Shown here piece after piece: positions 36,550 to 43,845 of a DNA stretch of 64,000 nt; position 1 is the first letter of the stretch; each line of letters starts with the position of its first letter. Made by a program: the position numbers and the translations under genes. Origin of the DNA: Massilia sp. ST3 (GTDB taxonomy: Bacteria > Pseudomonadota > Gammaproteobacteria > Burkholderiales > Burkholderiaceae_D); NCBI RefSeq assembly GCF_018119405.1, contig NZ_JAGPWC010000022.1, positions 1 through 64,000 of the forward strand, read 5' to 3'. The notes under the pieces were generated by a model that saw only the letters and a list, made by a program, of their open reading frames with translations, was not told the DNA's origin and searched no databases.

Positions 36550-38439
36550 ATGAACCGCTATCCCGTCTGGAAATACTTATTGATCGCCATCGCGCTGCTG
36601 CTGGGCGCGCTGTACACGGCGCCTAACTACTTCGGCGAATCGCCGGCGTTGCAGGTGACGTCGGGCCGGTCGACCATCAACGTCACCAGCGCCACCACTA
36701 CCCTGGTCGAGGATGCGCTCAAGCGCGCCGGCATTCCCACCACCGCCACCAGCCTCGAAGGCAGCGGCCACAGCACTTCGGTGCGCGCTCGCTTCGCCGG
36801 CACCGACGAGCAGTTCAAGGCCAAGCTCGCCCTCGAGCGCGACCTGAACCGCGACCCGGCCAACCCCGATTACATCGTCACCGTCAACCTGGTGAAGAAC
36901 ACCCCGGTCTGGATGCAGAAGATCAACGCGCTGCCCATGAACCTGGGCCTGGACCTGCGCGGCGGCGTCCACTTCCTGCTGCAGGTCGATACCCGCGCCG
37001 TGCTCGACGCCAAGGTCAAGGGCATCCAGGCCGCCGTGCGCAACCAGCTGCGCGACAAGAACGTGCGCCACGCCGGTATCGAGCGCGTCGGCAACAACAT
37101 CGAAGTGCGCTTCCGTGACGCCGAAACCCGCGTCGCCGCGCGCGATGTCCTGGCGCCCCAGACCGACCTGGCGCTGGCCGACGCCGCCGACGGCGCCGAC
37201 CTCAAGCTCGTGGTCACCCTCAAGCCGGAAGCGCTCAAGCGCACCGTGGAAGAGGGCGTGAAGCAGAACATCGTCACCCTGTCCAAGCGTATCAACGAAC
37301 TGGGCACCACCGAACCGATCATCCAGCAGCAGGGCGCCGACCGCATCGTGGTCCAGCTGCCGGGCGTGCAGGACGTGGCGCGCGCCAAGGACATCATCGG
37401 CCGCACCGCCACCCTCGAACTGCGCATGGTGGACAGCAGCGTGACCCCGGGCACCGAGCTGTCGGCCGCCATTCCGCTGAACTCGGAACTGTTCACCGAA
37501 GGCCGCGGCGCCCCGATCGTGGTGTCGAAGGACGTGATCCTGACCGGCGACTACATCTCCAGCGCCGTCGCCAGCTTCGACCAGAACCAGCAGCCTGCCG
37601 TGTCGCTCGACCTGAACGGCGACGGCGGCCGCATCATCCGCCAGGCAACCCGCGACAACGTCGGCAAGCGCATGGCCATCCTGCTGAAGGAAAAGGGCAA
37701 GTACAGCGTGCTGTCGGCCCCGACCATCCAGAGCGAACTGGGTTCGACCTTCCAGATCACCAACATGGGTACCTCGGAAGACGCCAACGAACTGGCGCTG
37801 CTGCTGCGCTCCGGCGCCCTGTCGGCCCCGATGGAATTCATCGAAGAGCGCGTGATCGGCCCGCAGCTGGGCGCCGAGAACATCGAGCGCGGCCTGCACT
37901 CGACCGTGTGGGGCTTCGTGGCGATCGCGATCTTCATGATCCTCTACTACCACCTGGTGGGCTTCTTCAGCGCGCTGGCGCTGGCGGCCAACGTGCTGTT
38001 CCTGCTGGCGATCCTGTCGATGATGCAGATCACCCTCACGCTTCCCGGCATCGCGGCGATTGCGCTGGCGCTGGGCATGGCGATCGACGCCAACGTGCTG
38101 ATCAACGAGCGTATCCGCGAGGAGCTGCGCGCGGGCCAGCCGCCGCAAGCGGCGATTTCGGCCGGCTTCAAGCACGCCTGGGACACGATCTTCGACTCCA
38201 ACGTCACCACCCTGATCGTCGGCCTGGCGCTGCTGGTGTTCGGTTCGGGCGCGGTGCGCGGCTTCGCCGTGGTGCACTGCCTGGGCATCCTGACCTCGAT
38301 GTTCTCGGCGGTGTTCGTGGCGCGCGGTTTCGTCAACGGCTGGTACGGCCGCAAGAAGAAGCTGACCAAGATGTCGATCGGCACGGTGTGGGCGGAAGGC
38401 CTGACCTCGCCCAACAAGCAACAAGCTAATCAGGAATAA
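36550..38439 (+). CDS. secD: Protein translocase subunit SecD
   Basis: This 629-residue membrane protein uses proton motive force to help pull secreted proteins through SecYEG. TM1 at about residues 9-27 is followed by the large periplasmic P1 region beginning MNLGLDLRGGVHFLLQVD. Later come GGRIIRQAT, FGEGRGA-type linker segments, and five C-terminal helices including LALGMAIDANVLINERIREEL and the D-N-V-T-T segment FDSNVTTLIVGLAL. The length is typical. secF follows after 2 bp. Confidence 0.98.
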   Translation: MNRYPVWKYLLIAIALLLGALYTAPNYFGESPALQVTSGRSTINVTSATTTLVEDALKRAGIPTTATSLEGSGHSTSVRARFAGTDEQFKAKLALERDLNRDPANPDYIVTVNLVKNTPVWMQKINALPMNLGLDLRGGVHFLLQVDTRAVLDAKVKGIQAAVRNQLRDKNVRHAGIERVGNNIEVRFRDAETRVAARDVLAPQTDLALADAADGADLKLVVTLKPEALKRTVEEGVKQNIVTLSKRINELGTTEPIIQQQGADRIVVQLPGVQDVARAKDIIGRTATLELRMVDSSVTPGTELSAAIPLNSELFTEGRGAPIVVSKDVILTGDYISSAVASFDQNQQPAVSLDLNGDGGRIIRQATRDNVGKRMAILLKEKGKYSVLSAPTIQSELGSTFQITNMGTSEDANELALLLRSGALSAPMEFIEERVIGPQLGAENIERGLHSTVWGFVAIAIFMILYYHLVGFFSALALAANVLFLLAILSMMQITLTLPGIAAIALALGMAIDANVLINERIREELRAGQPPQAAISAGFKHAWDTIFDSNVTTLIVGLALLVFGSGAVRGFAVVHCLGILTSMFSAVFVARGFVNGWYGRKKKLTKMSIGTVWAEGLTSPNKQQANQE

Positions 38440-38441
38440 CG

Positions 38442-39464
38442 ATGGAATTTTTCAAGATCAAACGGGATATCCCGTTCATGCGCCACGCCCTGATCCTCAA
38501 CGTGATCTCGGCGCTGACCTTCCTGGCGGCGGTGTTCTTCCTAGTGACCAAGGGCTTGCATTACTCGGTGGAGTTCACCGGCGGCACCGTGATGGAGCTG
38601 CGTTATCCGCACGCGGCCGACCAGGAGAAGATCCGCGGCACGCTGCGCGGCATCGGCTACGAAGCGCCTGAAGTGCAGAGCTTCGGCACCGCGCAGGACA
38701 TCATGCTGCGCCTGCCGATCGTGCAGGGCACGCCGGCGGCCGGCACCTCGGCCAAGGTCTTCAACGCCGTCTGCGCGTCCGAACAGGGCACGACCAGGCA
38801 GTTCCAGACCACCGGCGCCAAGGGCGAGCAGGTCAGCCGCACCAGCTGCGTCGATGCGGCCGGCAAGGAACTGGTCAGCCTGCAGCGGGTGGAATTCGTC
38901 GGCCCGCAGGTGGGCGACGAACTGGCCCAGAACGGCCTGAACGCGCTGCTGATGGTGGTGATCGGCGTGGTGCTCTACCTCGCCATCCGCTTCGAATGGA
39001 AATTCGCGGTCGCGGCCATCCTGGCGAACCTGCACGACGTGGTCATCATCCTGGGCTTCTTCGCCTTCTTCCAGTGGGAGTTCTCGCTCACGGTGCTGGC
39101 GGCGATCCTGGCGGTGCTGGGCTACTCGGTCAACGAATCGGTCGTCATCTTCGACCGTATCCGCGAAATGTTCCGCAAGCAGCGCAAGATGTCGGTGACC
39201 CAGGTGATCGACCATGCGATCACCAGCACCATCTCGCGTACCATCATCACCCACGGTTCGACCCAGATGATGGTGCTGTCGATGCTGTTCTTCGGCGGCC
39301 ACGCGCTGCACTACTTCGCCATCGCGCTGACCATCGGCATCTGCTTCGGCATCTATTCGTCGGTGTTCGTGGCGGCGGCGATCGCCATGTGGCTGGGCGT
39401 CAAGCGCGAAGACCTGATCAAGCCGGTCAAGGAAAAGGACGAGACCGACGGCGCCGTCGTGTAA
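38442..39464 (+). CDS. secF: Protein translocase subunit SecF
   Basis: This 340-residue partner of SecD has TM1 followed by VEFTGGTVMELRY, and the C-terminal helices contain ILAVLGYSVNESVVIFDRIREMFR and ISRTIITHGSTQMMVLSMLFFGG. It is about 20-40 residues longer than common SecF proteins. The extra length lies in the periplasmic P1 domain at about 100-145 and contains two cysteines, C111 and C136, which could form a disulfide. A strong terminator follows the stop. Confidence 0.97.
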   Translation: MEFFKIKRDIPFMRHALILNVISALTFLAAVFFLVTKGLHYSVEFTGGTVMELRYPHAADQEKIRGTLRGIGYEAPEVQSFGTAQDIMLRLPIVQGTPAAGTSAKVFNAVCASEQGTTRQFQTTGAKGEQVSRTSCVDAAGKELVSLQRVEFVGPQVGDELAQNGLNALLMVVIGVVLYLAIRFEWKFAVAAILANLHDVVIILGFFAFFQWEFSLTVLAAILAVLGYSVNESVVIFDRIREMFRKQRKMSVTQVIDHAITSTISRTIITHGSTQMMVLSMLFFGGHALHYFAIALTIGICFGIYSSVFVAAAIAMWLGVKREDLIKPVKEKDETDGAVV

Positions 39465-39479
39465 TCGGATTTCCACATG

Positions 39480-39519
39480 AAATGCCGCCTCGGGTCGACC
39501 GCGGCGGCATTTTTATTTT
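39480..39519 (+). terminator. Rho-independent terminator of the secDF operon
   Basis: AAATGCCGCC (39480-39489) pairs perfectly with GGCGGCATTT (39503-39512), followed by TTATTTTG. It closes the operon just before the small-RNA array. Confidence 0.88.
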
Positions 39520-39528
39520 GTTAATTAG

Positions 39529-39570
39529 GTGCGATACCGCACAGAGACATTGTTAGCGCAATCTTATAGT
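39529..39570 (+). promoter_or_regulatory. Promoter and upstream dyad of small RNA copy 1
   Basis: The dyad GTGCGATACCGCAC (39529-39542; perfect GTGCG/CGCAC arms) is followed after exactly 22 bp by -10 box TATAGT (39565-39570). No TTGACA-like -35 is present. Six bases later comes the predicted +1 at 39577. Confidence 0.7.
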
Positions 39571-39576
39571 GGACCC

Positions 39577-39639
39577 GTCTCTTTCAGGACATCCCTAGTT
39601 TTGGACTTTGCCCGCTCCACCAGAGTGGGCATTTTTTTT
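39577..39639 (+). ncRNA. Tandem intergenic small RNA, copy 1 (~63 nt, unnamed family)
   Basis: The predicted transcript starts with GTCTCTTTCAGGACATCCC. Its first 32 nt are identical in all three copies. It ends with terminator stem GCCCGCTC/GAGTGGGC (39610-39617, 39623-39630) and eight T (39632-39639). Conservation among copies begins at the base expected for +1 (six bases after the -10 hexamer). There is no plausible ORF. The weakly structured 5' part suggests a base-pairing regulator. I do not recognise the family. Confidence 0.75.
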
Positions 39640-39703
39640 GCGCATGCGCTGTCGCAATGTGGGCAAGCAGGAACATTGAAAAAGATGAAAATAATCCCGC
39701 AGT

Positions 39704-39745
39704 GTGAAACACCGCACGGAGAAATAAAGAAGGGGATCCTATACT
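39704..39745 (+). promoter_or_regulatory. Promoter and upstream dyad of small RNA copy 2
   Basis: GTGAAACACCGCAC (39704-39717), then 22 bp, then -10 box TATACT (39740-39745), then six bases to +1 at 39752. The geometry is the same as in copies 1 and 3. Confidence 0.7.
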
Positions 39746-39751
39746 GAAGCT

Positions 39752-39814
39752 GTCTCTTTCAGGACATCCCTAGTTTTGGACTTCACCCGTTCCCTTTGGG
39801 AGCGGGTTTTTTTT
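39752..39814 (+). ncRNA. Tandem intergenic small RNA, copy 2 (~63 nt)
   Basis: It has the same 32-nt 5' segment, then terminator stem ACCCGTTCCC (39785-39794) with GGGAGCGGGT (39798-39807) and a T-run to 39814. Relative to copies 1 and 3 the stem sequence has changed on both arms while pairing is kept, which supports a transcribed, structured RNA. It starts 175 bp after copy 1. Confidence 0.75.
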
Positions 39815-39853
39815 GCCTTGCTTTCGCCAAACAGTGGAAGAATCGTTCGCAGT

Positions 39854-39895
39854 GTGAAGCATCGCACGGAACGCATGTCGTCTTGCCGCTAAAGT
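39854..39895 (+). promoter_or_regulatory. Promoter and upstream dyad of small RNA copy 3
   Basis: GTGAAGCATCGCAC (39854-39867), then 22 bp, then -10 box TAAAGT (39890-39895), then six bases to +1 at 39902. Confidence 0.68.
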
Positions 39896-39901
39896 GATCC
39901 T

Positions 39902-39963
39902 GTCTCTTTCAGGACATCCCTAGTTTTGGACTTTGCCCGCTCCCATGAGCGGGCATTTTTTTT
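39902..39963 (+). ncRNA. Tandem intergenic small RNA, copy 3 (~62 nt)
   Basis: It has the same 32-nt 5' segment as copies 1 and 2, then terminator stem GCCCGCTC (39935-39942) with GAGCGGGC (39947-39954), loop CCAT, and eight T to 39963. It starts 150 bp after copy 2. Its terminator is nearly back to back with the minus-strand terminator of the DUF4214 gene. Confidence 0.75.
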
Positions 39964-39966
39964 GAT

Positions 39967-39997
39967 AAAAAAAGAGCCCGCTGCAGGGCAGGGGCTC
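39967..39997 (-). terminator. Rho-independent terminator of the DUF4214 gene
   Basis: GAGCCC (39974-39979) pairs with GGGCTC (39992-39997), with an inner CTGC/GCAG stem; the minus strand continues into seven T. Confidence 0.85.
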
Positions 39998-40047
39998 AAG
40001 CCAGGATGTTCCGGTCCGGCGCGGGCCGAGGCCCGCGTTTCGGCTGA

Positions 40048-41853
40048 TCAGGGCGCCGGTGCGGCCTGGGCGACCAGGACGATATCGTCCTGCCCCGGCG
40101 CGCCATCGGCGAACATGGCGACCTGCGTGAGTTCGTCGGCATCGATCTGGTCGTCGTCGTCCTTGTTCACGTACTGGAACAGGGCGGCGCCGGTATCGGC
40201 CTTGGCCAGGATCAGCAAGTCGGCATTCAGCGCCAGCGCGCTGACATCGAGCTTGCCGTTCAGGGCTGCCAGCGTCGCCGCCGATACTGCCGTGCCCCCC
40301 ATGACGAGCTGCGCGTCGACCGTGACGGAAACGCCTTCGGTCATTGCGCCGACTTCGCCCGCGGCGCCCCACTGGATCTGGCCATCCGCGTTGGCGTCGA
40401 TGGCGGTGGCCGCCGCGCCGGTCAGTTCGATGCTGTCGTCGCCACTGTCGAAGCCCAGGATCAGGTCGGCCGCGGTGCTGTCGAAGCGGTCGACGACGAT
40501 GCTCAGGGCGCCGCCGTGGTCGGCCACCACGTCGTGCCCGCCGCCGGTCGCGATGCTGGCCGCCGTGGCGCCGCCGATAAAGGCTTCGTTGACCTGTTCC
40601 GTGGCGGCGCGCGCCAGGTCGCCGCTGACGGCCGTGGTCTTGGCGACGCTGAAGCCTTCCTGGACGAACAGGCCATCTTGTCCGCCGGCGAACAGCACCG
40701 AACCGGCCGCCAGGTGGCTGTCCGCGGTGCTGAAGGTGTCCGCCTGCCAGCTCATCTGGTACAGGCCGGCAGCCAGCGCGCCGTCGAAGCTCAGGGTCGT
40801 GCCTTCCAGCGCCAGGCCGGCGCCGGTATAGTCGACCGCGGTCGCTTGTGCGGCGCCGCTGCCGTAGTCCTTCAGGGCCAGGCCGTCGGCGTTGTCCAGG
40901 CCGGTCACGGCGGATTCGGCGGTGAGGGTCAGCTTGCTCGGCGTGTCGGCCAGGTGGAAGCCGAGGCTCATCCCGTCCTCGCTGTCCGGATCGGTCGGCT
41001 TGCCGGGCTTGCCGGGCTTGCCCGGGTTGGCCGGAACGCCATCCGGGAACATCTTCTTGAGCGCGGCCGGCAGGCCGCCCTTGCCCATGGCCGCTTTCAC
41101 GTCCTTCAGCGTCATGCCTTCCGGCAGCACCTTGAGCAGGTTGGACATGCCGCCGCCTTTCATCAGCGAAGCGAGCGCATGTGCATCGGCGGAGGCGCCG
41201 CGGGCGGTTTCCGCCAGGGTTTCGACCAGGGCCACCGGATCGCTGCCTTCTTCGCCTTCGAACAGCTCCAGCAGTTCGTCGCCGCTGCCCAGGGCGTCCA
41301 TGACTTCCGGATTGTCGGTGACGACGTCGGCCAGCTCGGCACTCGCTTCCACCAGCGCATCGATATCGCTCGCGGTGGCATCCGCGGTGACGGCCCGCAC
41401 CAGCACACGCGCCGCCTCGACCGCCGCGATACCGCCGTAGCCGCTGCCCGTAGCCGCGACTTCGGCGGTGAAGCTGTCGGCGGCTTTCTGGCGCAGCGAA
41501 GTCAGGGCCTGGTCGCTGCCTTGCGCACCCTTGAGCACGGAGATGGCCACATCGGCCACCGACGCGTGGCCTTTGCTGACGGCGTCAACCCAGAACTCCA
41601 GGCCTTTGGCGTCCGGGTCGCGGTTGAACAGCTGCTGGTAAATCTCGGTAATGCGGTCGGCCGCGGTATCGTTGCCGAAGCGTACACGCGCTTCTTCGGA
41701 ATTGGCGAAGGAGGCCTTGATGGCGTCGATGTTGCCGTCCGCCTTGCTCAGTTGTTCCGCCCAGAACTTGATGCCCGCCGGATCGGCCGGACGGCCGTAG
41801 AAGGCGAGGTAAAGCGAGTTGACGGTGGATTCGAGGGTGCTTTGCGTGCTCAT
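40048..41853 (-). CDS. DUF4214 domain protein, probably secreted and calcium-binding
   Basis: This 601-residue acidic, Ala/Gly/Asp-rich protein has two DUF4214-type units at its start (SLYLAFYGRPADPAGIKFW and EIYQQLFNRDPDAKGLEFW). A helical Ala-rich middle is followed by a collagen-like GKP linker at about 277-286, and then a beta-rich C-terminal half. Residues 563-574 (NKDDDDQIDADE) fit a canonical EF-hand calcium loop. There is no classical signal peptide; such proteins are often type I secretion substrates, but no ABC/HlyD exporter is nearby. It has its own terminator. The function is unknown; a surface or adhesion role is a guess. Confidence 0.7.
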   Translation of the reverse strand: MSTQSTLESTVNSLYLAFYGRPADPAGIKFWAEQLSKADGNIDAIKASFANSEEARVRFGNDTAADRITEIYQQLFNRDPDAKGLEFWVDAVSKGHASVADVAISVLKGAQGSDQALTSLRQKAADSFTAEVAATGSGYGGIAAVEAARVLVRAVTADATASDIDALVEASAELADVVTDNPEVMDALGSGDELLELFEGEEGSDPVALVETLAETARGASADAHALASLMKGGGMSNLLKVLPEGMTLKDVKAAMGKGGLPAALKKMFPDGVPANPGKPGKPGKPTDPDSEDGMSLGFHLADTPSKLTLTAESAVTGLDNADGLALKDYGSGAAQATAVDYTGAGLALEGTTLSFDGALAAGLYQMSWQADTFSTADSHLAAGSVLFAGGQDGLFVQEGFSVAKTTAVSGDLARAATEQVNEAFIGGATAASIATGGGHDVVADHGGALSIVVDRFDSTAADLILGFDSGDDSIELTGAAATAIDANADGQIQWGAAGEVGAMTEGVSVTVDAQLVMGGTAVSAATLAALNGKLDVSALALNADLLILAKADTGAALFQYVNKDDDDQIDADELTQVAMFADGAPGQDDIVLVAQAAPAP

Positions 41854-42013
41854 GGAAGCTCCGGCGGCTGATCCGCATTAATGTTGATGTGTGGAAATAG
41901 TATATCCACGCGGAAACAAAAAGTGCAGCCCATATGCATATTTGTTGCAGAGCGGCAACAAGGTGGCGATGAACGGATGAGCAGAGGACAATGCGGCGCC
42001 GCGGGCGCCGAAA

Positions 42014-42847
42014 TTACATGAGCGCGGAGGTGAGACTTTTCACTTCCTCGGCTGACTCTGCGAGGACCTGGGCCAGGGTGCCGGCGCCGGTGGTGAAATC
42101 GATGGTGGCGGCGCTCTCGGGCGTGGTGGCGCCGGGGCGCTCGAGCAGGGGCGAGGAGACGGGCGCGAGGTCATTGGCGAGCAGCAGGGTGTCGCCCAGG
42201 GTTTCCGGCGGCAAGGCCCGCATGCCGTTCCACAGCGCTTCGATCGCGCCCATCACGGCCACCGGCACGCCCAGCTTGAGCAGCACGCCGCGGCCGATGG
42301 CTACTTCGCCATGCTCGATCCATTCATCGGCGCCGCCGTCCAGCAGGCCCGGATAGCTGCTGGCGCGCGACAGCAGGTAGAAGCCGCCCACCTCATGAAC
42401 GATGCCGGCGAACATGGCGGTTTCCGGATCGACGAAGGAGACCCGGCGCGCGATCACCTGGGCCAGCGCCGCCACGTGGGCCGAGTGGGCCCACAGCTGG
42501 TCGGCCTTGAGGCGCAGGGCAGGATCGGTAATCTCGCTGGCCAGCTGGCGCACGATGACCGAAGCCGCCAGTGCGCCCAGGGTGCGGAAACCGACGCGCT
42601 GCACGGCCGCGCGCACGTTGGTGACGTCGTTGCCGGAGCGGTTGTAGGCGACGGAATTGGCGATGGCGACGGTGCGCGCCGCCAGCAGCGGCTCGGCCTG
42701 CGCCAGGCGCGCCGCTTCCTCGATGTGGCAGTCGGGCTCGCCCAGCGCACGCTGCAGCTTGAGCGTCGCGTTGACGTTCGTGGGAAAGCTCAGCTCGCCG
42801 CGCCCGGCCTCGGCGGCGATGCTCTTGAGTGCGGTGAGTCTGTCCAT
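42014..42847 (-). CDS. HDOD domain protein
   Basis: This 277-residue cytoplasmic protein consists mainly of an HDOD domain, an HD-related output module that lacks reliable nucleotide phosphodiesterase residues. Typical features are the N-terminal FPTNVNATLKLQRAL segment, LAARTVAIANSVAYNR, VRAAVQRVGFRTLGALA and MFAGIVHEVGGFYLL. HDOD proteins take part in signalling, often beside receiver or GGDEF domains; here it stands alone. No regulatory target can be inferred from the neighbours. Confidence 0.82.
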   Translation of the reverse strand: MDRLTALKSIAAEAGRGELSFPTNVNATLKLQRALGEPDCHIEEAARLAQAEPLLAARTVAIANSVAYNRSGNDVTNVRAAVQRVGFRTLGALAASVIVRQLASEITDPALRLKADQLWAHSAHVAALAQVIARRVSFVDPETAMFAGIVHEVGGFYLLSRASSYPGLLDGGADEWIEHGEVAIGRGVLLKLGVPVAVMGAIEALWNGMRALPPETLGDTLLLANDLAPVSSPLLERPGATTPESAATIDFTTGAGTLAQVLAESAEEVKSLTSALM

Positions 42848-42935
42848 CGAAAAATTATACCCCTATCCCGATGGCGCGCTGACGAAAATTTTGCCCTACG
42901 GCATCTTTTTTATCTTCCTGGCCGGGCGGGGACGT

Positions 42936-43217
42936 TCAGGGTTCGCTGAAGATGGCGTCGCAGCCATCCTTCGGCTCTTCGGTATCCTGCAGTTCGTCGC
43001 TCAGGCCCAGGTCGAACAGCTCTTCGACCGCGTTCATGAAGCTGTTCAGCTTGGTGGCGCCGATCAGGCGGTAGATCTCGCCGGCTTCGTTGCGCACGCC
43101 GATCAGCATCTTTTCCTGCTTCACCTCGTCGAGCGGGGCGACGTCGAGCAGCAGATTGCCGATGATGTGCTTGTCGAAATGGGCAGGCTTCTTGCCTTCG
43201 ATCAGGGAAGTTTTCAA
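42936..43217 (-). CDS. Small acidic protein of unknown function, coupled to MarR gene
   Basis: This is a 93-residue protein with no membrane segment. The C-terminal third is strongly acidic (DELQDTEEPKDG). A TTG start at 43217 is supported by AAGGA six bases upstream and by a TTGA overlap with the MarR stop, which is a translational coupling arrangement. There is no recognised family. Being the second gene behind MarR, it may be a partner or an effector of that regulator, but nothing shows this directly. Confidence 0.6.
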   Translation of the reverse strand: MKTSLIEGKKPAHFDKHIIGNLLLDVAPLDEVKQEKMLIGVRNEAGEIYRLIGATKLNSFMNAVEELFDLGLSDELQDTEEPKDGCDAIFSEP

Positions 43218-43693
43218 GGGAAGTCCTTCAGTTGAGGGGAGTGGGGAGGCATGCCCTCGGCCTGGCTGGCCTGCGCGATGCTGGCGCGCAGGGTAGCCAA
43301 TGCCGCGTCGAGGGCGTCGAAGTCGGCTTCGTTATATGCCGAAAATAATTGTTTTCCATGGGCGACCACTTGCGGGAATACGTCGCAGAATACCCGATCG
43401 CCGGCCGCCGTGAGGCGCACGAAGAACGAGCGTTTGTCGTCGTTGCTGCGTTCGCGCATGACCAGCCCTTTCTGCTCCAGGCGTTCGATGACACCGGTCA
43501 AGGTACCCTTGGTGATCAGGGTGCGTTCACCGAGTTCCTTGTAACTCATGCCCGTGGTATTGCCCAGCGTGGCGAGGATGTCGAACTGGGCGTGCGTCAG
43601 GCCGTGACGGCGTACCGATTCGCCCGAAAAGCGTTCGAAGCCCTGCATGCACTCGGCCAGCAGCCGGACGCTCTTTAAGTAACGTTCCCCCAT
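43214..43693 (-). CDS. MarR-family transcriptional regulator
   Basis: This 159-residue winged-helix dimeric repressor has the helix-turn-helix region at about residues 45-80 (MSYKELGERTLITKGTLTGVIERLEQKGLV) and the wing RERSNDDKRSFFVRLT. MarR proteins usually repress their own gene and a neighbour until a phenolic or oxidant ligand binds. The perfect 18-bp palindrome at 43732-43749, 39 bp upstream of its start, is a candidate operator. It is divergent from argR. Confidence 0.92.
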   Translation of the reverse strand: MGERYLKSVRLLAECMQGFERFSGESVRRHGLTHAQFDILATLGNTTGMSYKELGERTLITKGTLTGVIERLEQKGLVMRERSNDDKRSFFVRLTAAGDRVFCDVFPQVVAHGKQLFSAYNEADFDALDAALATLRASIAQASQAEGMPPHSPQLKDFP

Positions 43694-43731
43694 GGGAGAG
43701 GATTATAGCCGCCCGCCAAGGCTTTGCTCTT

Positions 43732-43749
43732 CCGGCATGGCCATGCCGG
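43732..43749. promoter_or_regulatory. 18-bp perfect palindrome, candidate operator
   Basis: CCGGCATGG is directly joined to its complement CCATGCCGG with no loop. It lies in the divergent gap between the MarR and argR genes. A loop-free palindrome suggests a protein-binding site rather than a hairpin; the binder is unknown. Confidence 0.4.
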
Positions 43750-43845
43750 GACCGCTCATTTGTTCTCCGGTATGATAGTGGACTACGCAGTTTTTCGCGG
43801 GCGCCCATGCCCGGTTTCCACTGATGACACCGCCGATCCACCCAG

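Noticed and set aside
39577..39963. The three repeats as a CRISPR array
   Set aside because: There are only three copies with 118-143 bp between the 32-bp identical parts, each with a promoter and terminator, and no cas genes. They fit tandem RNA genes, not CRISPR.
39577..39963. The sRNAs as CsrA/RsmA sponges because of repeated GGA
   Set aside because: Each copy has only two GGA motifs (CAGGAC, TTGGAC). Neither matches ANGGA nor sits in an evident hairpin loop, so sponging is not supported.
40516..41871. 451-codon plus-strand frame opposite the DUF4214 gene
   Set aside because: The minus-strand frame has DUF4214 units and an EF-hand loop; the plus frame is compositionally a shadow with no motif.
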